From Roseivirga misakiensis (GTDB lineage Bacteria; Bacteroidota; Bacteroidia; Cytophagales; Cyclobacteriaceae), in assembly GCF_001747105.1 (NCBI RefSeq), contig NZ_MDGQ01000005.1, forward strand, positions 2,108,001-2,172,000: a stretch of 64,000 nt of DNA, read 5' to 3'. Shown here one piece after another: positions 1-7,922 of the stretch. Within the stretch, counting starts at the first letter, position 1. Each line of letters starts with the position of its first letter. Position numbers and translations under genes: made by a program. The notes beneath the pieces were generated by a model. That model did no database searches, had not been told where the DNA came from, and worked only from the letters and a program-made list of their open reading frames with translations.

Positions 1-216
1 GAAAAACTTTTCCAAACGGATCAACCCCTAACGGCTAAGCATACGGCCTTAGATTTTGGTTTTGATTACTTTGACTGTGACAATCGAAATGATTTAGAAG
101 AGCATTTAAAAGATTTCTACAGCCCATCTGATCGACCAAAGATTTTGGAAGTTTTCTCAGACTCCAAAAAGAATACCGAGGTATTCGAAGCATTTAAAAA
201 GCTGTTTGTTGACTAG
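1..216 (+). CDS. menD: MenD C-terminal fragment (SEPHCHC synthase), 5' end outside window
   Basis: An open frame enters from the left edge and ends at TAG 214-216, giving the last 71 residues of a protein. The segment PLTAKHTALDFGFDYF followed by RPKILEVF and a short helical tail resembles the C-terminus of Bacteroidota MenD, the thiamine-diphosphate enzyme joining isochorismate and 2-oxoglutarate in menaquinone synthesis. menE and menB lie on the same strand downstream, which supports the call. The stop overlaps the stop of the converging gene within CTAG. No thiamine-diphosphate motif is visible because the catalytic part lies outside, so the call rests on C-terminal similarity and context. 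Confidence 0.7.
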   Translation, partial: EKLFQTDQPLTAKHTALDFGFDYFDCDNRNDLEEHLKDFYSPSDRPKILEVFSDSKKNTEVFEAFKKLFVD

Positions 217-1337
217 TCTTCTTTTTTGGGTCTGTAGTCTATAGGCAGCATCTCAGCTACTTTTTCAAAACCCCAGTAGCCTGCAGAGTAATATGCAGTA
301 GGATTATAAATATATCCGTTAGGCTCAAATTCAATCGATCGATTATCATCCAGCATCGAAATCCATGATTGCTGTGGTTTATTTTTTTCAACTTTACCTA
401 GCGAAAGCCTCCCTCCTGATCGTTTTTGATATAGCTCAGACTCAAATTCTTTCTGAAAGGTGATATACAGAATATTTTCGAAAGGTAAGGCCTTGGATAT
501 ATTTGTTTTTCCGGTTTGGAGACTATCGAACAGTGCTGCCTCTTTAGGGTCCAAAACCCTTCCCAAACCTTCTATATCTTGAGCTTTCTGAACCACGAAA
601 CCCTCGTCTTTTAACTTGTTTTCATATAAGGATGTAAAGAAATGTACTGGTGATCCTTCGTACGCCTTTCTTCTGTTTTCTTCCCAACCTCTCTGTTTCC
701 TCTTACTTCTGGCCTTCATTTCTTTAAAAATAGTATAGCCAAAATAAGTACTGAGGTTACTGCTATAGTCTATGATAAAGCTTTCGAGATAGTAAGTGAT
801 GGTATAACCAAGTGCCTGATTTTCAATAATTATCGGTTCTTGTGCATATGCTTCTAGTGTTTTGGTTTTATAATCATCAATGAAATCCACCACTTCTTCA
901 TTTAAGATTCGACACTGACGTGCATTTTCCGATTCACCTAGAAAAACTCGTCTAAATTCGACCATATTACTCAGCCAATTCCGATCCTTTTTTGCCGAAA
1001 CAACTACACTACCTAAGTCTTTGGTATCGGGCGAGATTAAAATATCAAACTCTGCCACGGGGGCTTCTCCTAGCGTTACTTGTGCCGCATAGGTTTTATA
1101 ACCTACAAACTTTACAATAAGGTCGTATGTCCCCTCATTTTTGACGACAAGTTCATATGATCCGTCATCCTTAGAAGTGGTGCCGTAAGTGGTTTCGGCA
1201 AAGAATACAGTCGCAAACGGAAGTGCTTCGCCTGACGTGGCATCTTTTACAATTCCTTTTAGCACAAAATTAGACTGCGCGAAACTCTGACTTGAAATAA
1301 AAAGTGCGACGAGGAGAAATAAATACTTTGGCCTCAT
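213..1337 (-). CDS. Secreted CarboxypepD_reg-like domain protein, paralog A
   Basis: A 374-residue protein with a signal peptide (cleavage near the FAQ at residue 21), then a carboxypeptidase-like regulatory beta-sandwich (about residues 24-105, with LPFATVFFAETTYGTT and YDLIVKFVGYKTY). The roughly 260-residue C-terminal region holds no motif I recognise. In SusC-type receptors this beta-sandwich precedes a TonB-dependent barrel; no barrel follows here. It is the last of three tandem minus-strand paralogs and the most diverged. The C-terminus conserves AYEGSPVHFFTSLY and GYWGFEKVAEMLPIDY with its siblings. Function is unknown; it is probably periplasmic or outer-membrane-associated. Confidence 0.75.
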   Translation of the reverse strand: MRPKYLFLLVALFISSQSFAQSNFVLKGIVKDATSGEALPFATVFFAETTYGTTSKDDGSYELVVKNEGTYDLIVKFVGYKTYAAQVTLGEAPVAEFDILISPDTKDLGSVVVSAKKDRNWLSNMVEFRRVFLGESENARQCRILNEEVVDFIDDYKTKTLEAYAQEPIIIENQALGYTITYYLESFIIDYSSNLSTYFGYTIFKEMKARSKRKQRGWEENRRKAYEGSPVHFFTSLYENKLKDEGFVVQKAQDIEGLGRVLDPKEAALFDSLQTGKTNISKALPFENILYITFQKEFESELYQKRSGGRLSLGKVEKNKPQQSWISMLDDNRSIEFEPNGYIYNPTAYYSAGYWGFEKVAEMLPIDYRPKKED

Positions 1338-1438
1338 GAAAAACGGTTTTAGGCTAGAAGTTAAATTGTTTTGATTGATTAAACTGATTTCTCCTATTTA
1401 AGTTGACTTTCAGCTAATGATTTTAATCATGAAACGGA

Positions 1439-2566
1439 TCAATTGCTTTTAGGAACATAATCCAGTGGCATGAGGTCTCCTACTTTTTCGAAAGCCCAAT
1501 AACCATAATATTGCAGAGAAATTGGATTTCTTACGAAGCCATTTGATTCGAATTCAATGGAGGAATAGCCTTCCAATATTTGAAACCATGATTCTTGATA
1601 GTTGCTCGGTGTAGCCGGAGCGCTAACTTTTACACCTCCTAATGTTGTTGACGATCGGTACAAACTCGACTCTTTTTCTTTGAGGTATGATACCCTTAAG
1701 TAGTCTCCAAATGAGATTTGCTTAAACTTATCTTCCTTATTAGCGGTGATCATTTCACTCAAGATTGTCTTCTGATATGCCATTATTTCTGGTATAGGAG
1801 ACAAGTCACTAGTAATTTCAATCTCAAATCCTTCTTCCGTCAACCGATTTCTATATAAAGCGCTAAAAAAATGGGCAGAAGAACCTCGGTAGGCAAACTC
1901 TCTATTCTTTAGCCACTTCTTCTCTTGGCGTTTATTTCTTGGTTGTAGCGGATCGAAACTGGCAAATCCATAGTACCCGGTTAGTCCGGTGGAATATTCT
2001 ACAAAAAAGTCTTCCAAGTAGTAACTAACCTGATATCCCAATTGAAGATTTTCTATTAAAACTGGTTTGTATGCAGTTGCTGTAAGGCGTTGATTTTCAT
2101 CATCAAACACAAAATCTATTGCCTCCTTATTGATAATTTTCGCTTTCAATCCATTTGGGCTCCGCCCCAAGAATACACGTTCAAATTGCCTTATATATTC
2201 TTTCCACTTAACGTCTTTTCTGGCTACAACGACCACGCTACCCAGATCTTTAGCCCCTGGAAAAACTTCTATGTTCAATCGAGACACTTCTCTTGCACCG
2301 AGTTTGACTTGTGCTGCATATGTCTTGTAACCAATAAATTTGACTACCAAATCATAAGTACCTGCCGCATCAACCCGAAGCAGATAACCTCCTTTTTCAT
2401 TTGTTGTGGTACCTACGGTTGTGCCTGCAAAAAAGACGGTAGCAAAAGGAAGAGGCTCTTTGGTCTCGGCATCAGTAACTACCCCTCTTAGGGTAAAAGT
2501 AGATTGTGCCAACACAACTTTAGTGCTCAAGAATAAAATCAGTATTATGGTGTGTTTACTAATCAT
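1439..2566 (-). CDS. Secreted CarboxypepD_reg-like domain protein, paralog B
   Basis: A 375-residue middle member of the tandem triplet. The signal peptide ends near VLAQ (residue 21). The regulatory beta-sandwich, about residues 24-105, contains LPFATVFFAGTTVGTT and YDLVVKFIGYKTY. The segment STFTLRGVVTDAETKEP is identical to paralog C although the DNA differs at many third codon positions, which points to an old duplication under protein-level selection. The C-terminal signature GYWAFEKVGDLMPLDY is shared with its siblings. About 100 bases separate it from paralog A and 63 from paralog C, so the three may be co-transcribed. No enzymatic motif is seen. Confidence 0.75.
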   Translation of the reverse strand: MISKHTIILILFLSTKVVLAQSTFTLRGVVTDAETKEPLPFATVFFAGTTVGTTTNEKGGYLLRVDAAGTYDLVVKFIGYKTYAAQVKLGAREVSRLNIEVFPGAKDLGSVVVVARKDVKWKEYIRQFERVFLGRSPNGLKAKIINKEAIDFVFDDENQRLTATAYKPVLIENLQLGYQVSYYLEDFFVEYSTGLTGYYGFASFDPLQPRNKRQEKKWLKNREFAYRGSSAHFFSALYRNRLTEEGFEIEITSDLSPIPEIMAYQKTILSEMITANKEDKFKQISFGDYLRVSYLKEKESSLYRSSTTLGGVKVSAPATPSNYQESWFQILEGYSSIEFESNGFVRNPISLQYYGYWAFEKVGDLMPLDYVPKSN

Positions 2567-2629
2567 GATTTTGTCCTTTTGGGATTGTAGACACCTTGTG
2601 TCTAAGATTCATGTGCTTTTATGATAGAA

Positions 2630-3766
2630 CTACGAACCTCCCCTAGGCTCATAATCCAGTGGTACCATGTCCGCCACTTTTTCAAATGCCCAATATCCAT
2701 AAGAATAGAATGAAATTGGATTTCTGACAAAACCATTTTCCTCAAACTCAATGGCTGGATTTCCTTCTAAGATAAAAATCCAAGATTCTTGATTTCTTGC
2801 TGGCTGAGACGAAACAGCCAATCTGGCCACTGGCGTTACAGTGGCAGTTGCGGTACGGTACCGAATTGACTCTTTCTCATTTAGATAAGATACTCGTATA
2901 TAGTTATCGAAAGCTAGCCGTTTGAAGTTGGCCATCGGGTCTAAACTGAGCTTTTCATTCAAAATAGTTTTTTGATTTGCGATGACCCTTGGATCCGCTG
3001 TCAAATCACTGATTAACTCTATAACAAATCCCTCTTCTTCTAATTGATTCTTATATAGAGCCTTAAAAAAATGTGTAGAAGAACCTTCATAGGCTGCTTT
3101 TCGATTTCTTTCAAAAGTCCTAGCTTTTCTTTTATTTTTCGGTCCAATGGGTTCAAAATTGGTGTAACCATAATACCCACTGACGTTCGTTTTGTAATCT
3201 ATGAGAAACTGCTCTAGATAGTACTTTACCTTATACCCTAATTCAGGGTTATCGATGAGTAAAGGTTCATAAGCATAAGCAGACAACTGCTCTTTTTCAT
3301 CATCGTAAACGAAATCGAGAGACTCCCCATTTAAGATTTTAGCATTTATCCCGTTGACGGTCTGCCCTAAGAATACCTTTTCAAATTCTTTAAAGTATCT
3401 TTTCCATTTAGCATCTTTTCTAGCCACCACTACAACGCTACCTAAATCCTTAGCCCCTGGAGCAATTTCAACATTCAATTGTGCTACAGCAGCATCACCC
3501 AAAGTTACCTGAGCCGCATAGGTTTGGTAACCGATGAATTTTACGATCAGATCGTAAGTTCCCTCGCTATTGACATTTAATAAATATCCTCCCTTTTCAT
3601 TGGTTGTCGTACCAACAGTCGTTCCTGCAAAAAAGACTGTGGCGAAAGGTAACGGTTCTTTGGTCTCCGCATCGGTGACGACACCCCTTAAAGTAAAAGT
3701 AGACTGTGCGAGAGATGGAAAAGAAATCAGGAAAACAGTAAATAGTATTGATAGTTTAATTCTCAT
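2630..3766 (-). CDS. Secreted CarboxypepD_reg-like domain protein, paralog C
   Basis: A 378-residue first gene of the triplet. The signal peptide ends near SLAQ (residue 21), followed by the regulatory beta-sandwich (about residues 24-105) and the shared C-terminal region ending GYWAFEKVADMVPLDY. Its start codon is only 22 bases from the GTG start of menE on the other strand, so the promoters of the two genes must overlap or reach into each other's coding sequence. The triplet lies on the opposite strand between menD and menE, as if it had been inserted into a menaquinone operon (inference). Molecular function is unknown. Confidence 0.75.
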   Translation of the reverse strand: MRIKLSILFTVFLISFPSLAQSTFTLRGVVTDAETKEPLPFATVFFAGTTVGTTTNEKGGYLLNVNSEGTYDLIVKFIGYQTYAAQVTLGDAAVAQLNVEIAPGAKDLGSVVVVARKDAKWKRYFKEFEKVFLGQTVNGINAKILNGESLDFVYDDEKEQLSAYAYEPLLIDNPELGYKVKYYLEQFLIDYKTNVSGYYGYTNFEPIGPKNKRKARTFERNRKAAYEGSSTHFFKALYKNQLEEEGFVIELISDLTADPRVIANQKTILNEKLSLDPMANFKRLAFDNYIRVSYLNEKESIRYRTATATVTPVARLAVSSQPARNQESWIFILEGNPAIEFEENGFVRNPISFYSYGYWAFEKVADMVPLDYEPRGGS

Positions 3767-3788
3767 AACAAATCGTTAAACTTAACAC

Positions 3789-4871
3789 GTGGAAAGCACT
3801 ATTCAAGTAAGCAATCACTTATTTACTTTAACCGAGTTTGCGCAACATTGTTACGATAAAAATGACCACTGGCTAAAGCCTGCTCAATCCTTTGTAAATG
3901 ATTGGATAGAAGGCAAGCCGACTTTTACACTTCAGACGTCGGGGTCGACAGGTGCCCCAAAACTAATTGAGATTAAGCGAGAACAGATGATTGCGAGTGC
4001 CAAAGCAACAATCAGTACTTTAGAGCTGACTCAAGACTTAAATGCACTAGTTTGTATTAATACAGCCTATATCGGTGGTAAAATGATGCTTTTAAGAGGG
4101 ATTATAGGTAATTGGAACATTGAGTTAATAGAACCTTCCATGGACCCAAGCAAAAACGCGAGTAAATCGCATTATGATTTTGCGGCACTTGTGCCACTGC
4201 AAGTCCTGACCATGATGAAGAACCCAGCGTCAAAGGGCTTTTTAAACAATATTGATCAGGTTATCATTGGTGGAGCACCTATTACCGAACATTTAAAATC
4301 AGAAATACAGCATCTGCGAAATAAATGCTACCATACTTATGGTATGACCGAAACCGTTTCTCATATCGCTTTAAAATCACTTAATGGACCACATAAATCT
4401 GATTGGTTTAATACACTTCAAGGAAATGAGATAGATGTAGACGAAAGATCCTGCTTGAAAGTAAAGGGAGCCGTGACCAATGGTGAGTGGATTCAAACCA
4501 ACGACATCGTAATCCTAAATAAGGGCAATTTTAAATGGTTAGGCCGAGCTGATCTCGTTGTGAATAGTGGCGGTGTCAAGATTATTATTGAACAAAGTGA
4601 GCAGCATCTAAGAAATTATTTGCCAAAAGGGATCAGTGGTACTTTCGTTTACTGGAAAAAACCAGACCAAGCACTAGGAGAAAAACTTGTAGGAATAGCT
4701 ACTGACCAACGGATTATTGATTATGTGGAATCGTCTAAGACTGAACTAGAAAAAGCACTACCGCCTTACTCGCTACCTAAAGAATGGTTGCTCACCAAGA
4801 ATATCCTTTTTACAGAAAGTGGTAAGCCGGACCGATCAAGCACATATAGTCAAACACAACATAGGGACTAA
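3789..4871 (+). CDS. menE: o-Succinylbenzoate-CoA ligase-type AMP-forming enzyme (MenE)
   Basis: A 360-residue member of the ANL adenylating superfamily. It has the P-loop-like phosphate motif TSGSTGAPKLIE (near residue 51), the YHTYGMTET motif (near 180), and a C-terminal subdomain beginning near WLGRADLVVNSGG. MenE activates o-succinylbenzoate with ATP and CoA, between MenC and MenB in menaquinone synthesis. The short length is usual for Bacteroidota MenE compared with about 450 in enterobacteria. The start is GTG at 3789, since no ATG precedes the conserved N-terminus. No menC is nearby in the window. A weak hairpin at 4873-4888 follows the stop but lacks a clear T-run. Confidence 0.85.
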   Translation: MESTIQVSNHLFTLTEFAQHCYDKNDHWLKPAQSFVNDWIEGKPTFTLQTSGSTGAPKLIEIKREQMIASAKATISTLELTQDLNALVCINTAYIGGKMMLLRGIIGNWNIELIEPSMDPSKNASKSHYDFAALVPLQVLTMMKNPASKGFLNNIDQVIIGGAPITEHLKSEIQHLRNKCYHTYGMTETVSHIALKSLNGPHKSDWFNTLQGNEIDVDERSCLKVKGAVTNGEWIQTNDIVILNKGNFKWLGRADLVVNSGGVKIIIEQSEQHLRNYLPKGISGTFVYWKKPDQALGEKLVGIATDQRIIDYVESSKTELEKALPPYSLPKEWLLTKNILFTESGKPDRSSTYSQTQHRD

Positions 4872-4963
4872 TTCTGCTGTTTAGCAGACACTTTAAGGCA
4901 TTTGATTGAGAAGTGCTCAGAAGGTTTCTTAAAGATCACTAACTTAAAGAGACATGTAATTAC

Positions 4964-6217
4964 ATGAAAAAACAGTTTTTCATACCTCTCCTTTTTATAC
5001 TGTCTTGTCAGCTATCAATTGGCCAAGAACTATATCGAGATGGCTTTATTCTTAAAAGTCCATTCGACACTGTTTATGGCAAGGTGAAATATTACAGCTA
5101 CAAAGAGGCTTCGATAAACTGCGTATTCAAAGCAGAAAATTCAACGTCAGAGCAATCCTTTTCACCCAATGAAATATTCGGGTATGGTATTGATGATGAC
5201 ATTCTTTTTGTATCTAGATCCATTGGTGAAAACCAGCAACTCTTTCTGGAAGTAGTGTATCAAGGCACCGTTACGCTCTACGCCTATCGGGATAAATACC
5301 GCAAAAACTACTTCTACTTGGAAAACCCAATCAGGGGCGATTTCGAGCAATTAACGCAAAAAGTTATCGGTACTAAACGCAGGCGAAACATCATAAAAAC
5401 TTATCAGGATGTTTTGAAAATCATGCTAGAGAAAAGTGATCTAATCCTAGACCGCATCGAAAATGCATCGCTCAGCCATAGATCATTATCCAACTTATTG
5501 CTCGACTATGACCAACGATATGCACGGTACCGCGGAAAACAGTTTAATGGGACAAAATCACAATGGCCACCAACACCTGGTTTTTATGTGATTCAAGGAA
5601 GTGCCGATCAAAAACTTGGGAATTTTAGTGGGACGGGTGAATCCTACTATGCGGGAATTGGAATTAAATTCCAGAAAGAAATTTCGCGGGCAACTAGACG
5701 ATTGTATTTCGATCTGGATTTAACGCTGACACATGAAGCCTTCAATCAAAGATTCATGAAAACGGAAGAGGTGACTGATCAAAGTCAGTTGACGAATGGA
5801 CTTAATTTTCTGATATCCTCAACTAACACTGACATTAGGGGAACAGTTGAAAGCATAACTAACTTAGATCTCGAAAGATATAATCTCGGTATGCCGATGA
5901 ATATTAAATATATCTTCCCGACTAAAAAGTGGCTATTTACAATTAACGGAGGGTTTTCGCCACAATATACAGTTGCTAAAAATGGTGAAGTTCAAGGCAT
6001 ATTGTCTCAAAATGACACTATACTTCTAGATATCGTAAGCCCAGAAGACACAGATCGTTTCCGGTTCGGAATCAATTTTGGCTTTGGATTGATGCTAAAG
6101 ACTTCTCGTACATATTTCCTAGACTTTCAGCATTCTCCTACTTGGCTAAACCAAGGCGTTCTCAAGTATAAATACAGCTTTATCCGGCTGGGAATACTAT
6201 TAGACAAGGGTAACTAA
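4964..6217 (+). CDS. Secreted protein of unknown function with a beta-barrel-like C-terminal half
   Basis: A 417-residue protein with a signal peptide ending near SIGQ (residue 21). The N-terminal half (about 22-190) begins RDGFILKSPFDTVYGKVKYYSYKEA, a pattern seen in Bacteroidota proteins that start with a short beta-rich domain. The second half (about 195-417) alternates short polar turns with amphipathic strands (for example YYAGIGIKFQKEI, RFRFGINFGFGLML) and ends in a strand-like segment, as in small outer-membrane barrels. I do not recognise a specific family. It converges on the repressor gene with one base between the stops, so no separate terminator fits between them. Confidence 0.6.
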   Translation: MKKQFFIPLLFILSCQLSIGQELYRDGFILKSPFDTVYGKVKYYSYKEASINCVFKAENSTSEQSFSPNEIFGYGIDDDILFVSRSIGENQQLFLEVVYQGTVTLYAYRDKYRKNYFYLENPIRGDFEQLTQKVIGTKRRRNIIKTYQDVLKIMLEKSDLILDRIENASLSHRSLSNLLLDYDQRYARYRGKQFNGTKSQWPPTPGFYVIQGSADQKLGNFSGTGESYYAGIGIKFQKEISRATRRLYFDLDLTLTHEAFNQRFMKTEEVTDQSQLTNGLNFLISSTNTDIRGTVESITNLDLERYNLGMPMNIKYIFPTKKWLFTINGGFSPQYTVAKNGEVQGILSQNDTILLDIVSPEDTDRFRFGINFGFGLMLKTSRTYFLDFQHSPTWLNQGVLKYKYSFIRLGILLDKGN

Positions 6218-6218
6218 G

Positions 6219-7007
6219 CTAGTTCTTTAGCTTGATGACCTCTTTTTGTAATTCTAATACAATGTCCTTGAGTTTATCAAAACTCATATCACTATCCTCA
6301 ACAAATTCTGGAATATCCATGCTAATGTAGGCCCTAACCTCCCATATTTCTATAACATCTGAGGTTTGGATTTTGTATGGTGAATACGCCTTGTTGTCAG
6401 AGACTAAAAACAACTGGCCATGATCTTCTGAGTAATCGAAGACACGTTTGTATACCACTCCTTCCTCCTTCGATAGGATAATGTAACAACGTCCATTTTT
6501 GATATCAGAAACACCCTCTAAATATTGACCGATCACAACCGTTCCAGGCTTTATTGGCAGCATAGAATCGCCTGTAATTTCAAATGCCCTATAGGTAGCA
6601 TTTCGGGGTAGGTTTGGTAATTGAAACTTAGGCATCTCTTCCAAATACTGGGGGTCAGCATAGCCATTTAAGTAACCCGCAGATGCTTTTTGTGGAATAA
6701 GATCGATCAATTCATTGTCCTTCTTATCCACCGTAATCGACAACACTTTCAGCTTATCTTTTGGTGATTTTCCTAACTTCTCAATCGCGGCCAAATCCAT
6801 TCCAGTCAAATCCCGAGTAAGAAGGTGATCCACCGATACTCGAAAAACCTTAGACATATTTAACAAGTTATTAAGTCTGGGGTCGGCTCTGCCTTCCTCA
6901 TACGCACCAACCAGTGAACGCTTGATGTCGATTTTTTCGGCAAAATCGCCTTGTGTCCATTGGTGCAGTTTTCGTAAGTGCTTAATGTTACCTGAAATAG
7001 TGCTCAT
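6219..7007 (-). CDS. XRE-family repressor with S24 (LexA/CI-like) peptidase domain
   Basis: A 262-residue regulator. Residues about 5-62 form a helix-turn-helix (IKHLRKLHQWTQGDFAEKIDIKRSLVGAYEEG split across the DNA-binding helices). Residues about 105-220 form an S24 domain with a LexA-like Ala110-Gly111 bond (KASAGYLNG), Ser148 in EITGDSM and Lys187 in VVYKRVF, the residues used for self-cleavage in LexA and CI. A C-terminal helix (about 240-262) may be a coiled coil. The intact site and dyad suggest stress-triggered autocleavage (inference). It is divergent from a beta-barrel gene, with an operator-like repeat in between. No recA, umuC or phage genes are visible nearby, so the target may be this local promoter. 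Confidence 0.9.
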   Translation of the reverse strand: MSTISGNIKHLRKLHQWTQGDFAEKIDIKRSLVGAYEEGRADPRLNNLLNMSKVFRVSVDHLLTRDLTGMDLAAIEKLGKSPKDKLKVLSITVDKKDNELIDLIPQKASAGYLNGYADPQYLEEMPKFQLPNLPRNATYRAFEITGDSMLPIKPGTVVIGQYLEGVSDIKNGRCYIILSKEEGVVYKRVFDYSEDHGQLFLVSDNKAYSPYKIQTSDVIEIWEVRAYISMDIPEFVEDSDMSFDKLKDIVLELQKEVIKLKN

Positions 7008-7038
7008 GATAGTGTAGTTTTCTTAAAGATAATAGATG

Positions 7039-7080
7039 TCACTAATATTTTTAGTTGATTGATAATATTTTTAGTGAATT
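7039..7080. promoter_or_regulatory. Operator-like repeats between the XRE-S24 gene and a divergent barrel gene
   Basis: The sequence TAATATTTTTAGT occurs twice (7043-7055 and 7063-7075) with a 20-base period, close to two helical turns. The first copy contains the inverted repeat ACTAA-TATTT-TTAGT (7041-7055). The outer ends TCACTAA (7039-7045) and TTAGTGA (7071-7077) are exact inverse complements. This is the arrangement expected for cooperative binding of dimeric CI/LexA-like repressors, and the likely binder is the adjacent XRE-S24 protein (inference). Confidence 0.55.
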
Positions 7081-7134
7081 ACTATCTTTTTTTGGCATGT
7101 ATTTGGCTAGAAAATGTCTATAAATATTTCAACC

Positions 7135-7812
7135 ATGAGAACAACACTTTTACTAATCGGTCTCTTAGTATCCCCTCTCCTTTTTGCTCAAAACAACTCT
7201 ACAATCGGTTTGAAGTTACACGGTTTCTTACCAACTGGTGAGTTAAAACAAGACGCCTCAGAGATATGGGGCGGTGGTTTTGGGTCTGAAATAGCGCTTC
7301 AAATAAAAGAATCTCCAATCTATGTGGGAGGCGCTTTTAACTTCACACGCTATGGCTCAAAGGTCAGAAAAGGATATCATAATATTGACTTCCAAGATGT
7401 CAGGTATCGCTATCATAATGAAGTTATGGAGTTAGCTCCACTCATCCGTTTTAAACCTGAAACTTATACTCGCTTTATGCCTTATGTGGATTTCACCTTT
7501 GGAACTAGCATGATCTATACTAGAGCAAGGGTTTTTGATCGAGAAATTGACGAAGTGGTCGATACTTTTTTTGAACTAACTGACTTTGTATTTTCTTATG
7601 GATTAGGTGCGGGTTTGGAATACCTTATTGATGAAACCTTTAGCCTTAGCCTGTTTGCAAAGTCAAATTTTAGCTCTAGAGGAGAGTATTTAACTCCAAA
7701 CACCATCCAGTACGATCAGGAAATCGAAGGGTATCAATTAGACATTCAGCAGTCTAGATTCAACTCCTTTTTCTTTGGCTTGGGCCTAAATATCATTCTT
7801 CGAGAATTCTAA
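7135..7812 (+). CDS. Small outer-membrane beta-barrel protein (porin-family-like)
   Basis: A 225-residue protein. I take the ATG at 7135 rather than one 21 bases upstream because it directly precedes a clean signal peptide (MRTTLLLIGLLVSPLLFAQ). The mature part is built of alternating amphipathic strands (FGSEIALQIKESPIYVGGAFNFTRYG; VFSYGLGAGLEYLI) and ends in FFFGLGLNIILREF, a C-terminal strand typical of eight- to ten-stranded outer-membrane barrels. It is divergently transcribed from the XRE-S24 repressor with operator-like repeats between them, so it is a candidate target of that repressor. Function is unknown. Confidence 0.7.
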   Translation: MRTTLLLIGLLVSPLLFAQNNSTIGLKLHGFLPTGELKQDASEIWGGGFGSEIALQIKESPIYVGGAFNFTRYGSKVRKGYHNIDFQDVRYRYHNEVMELAPLIRFKPETYTRFMPYVDFTFGTSMIYTRARVFDREIDEVVDTFFELTDFVFSYGLGAGLEYLIDETFSLSLFAKSNFSSRGEYLTPNTIQYDQEIEGYQLDIQQSRFNSFFFGLGLNIILREF

Positions 7813-7922
7813 ACGACTTTTTGAGCCATTCATAACACCATACTCGCGTTCTTAGAATTTGGATTCACACATTGACTTTCTTGGTATACTTTGAAGGTTA
7901 ATCAATCAAAATCTAGAATCTA

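Noticed and set aside
213-3766. TonB-dependent receptor call for the three CarboxypepD_reg proteins
   Set aside because: They are only about 375 residues and lack plug and barrel domains, so they are not receptors.
4873-4888. Hairpin TCTGCT-GTTT-AGCAGA after menE
   Set aside because: A six-pair stem without a following T-run is too weak to call a terminator.
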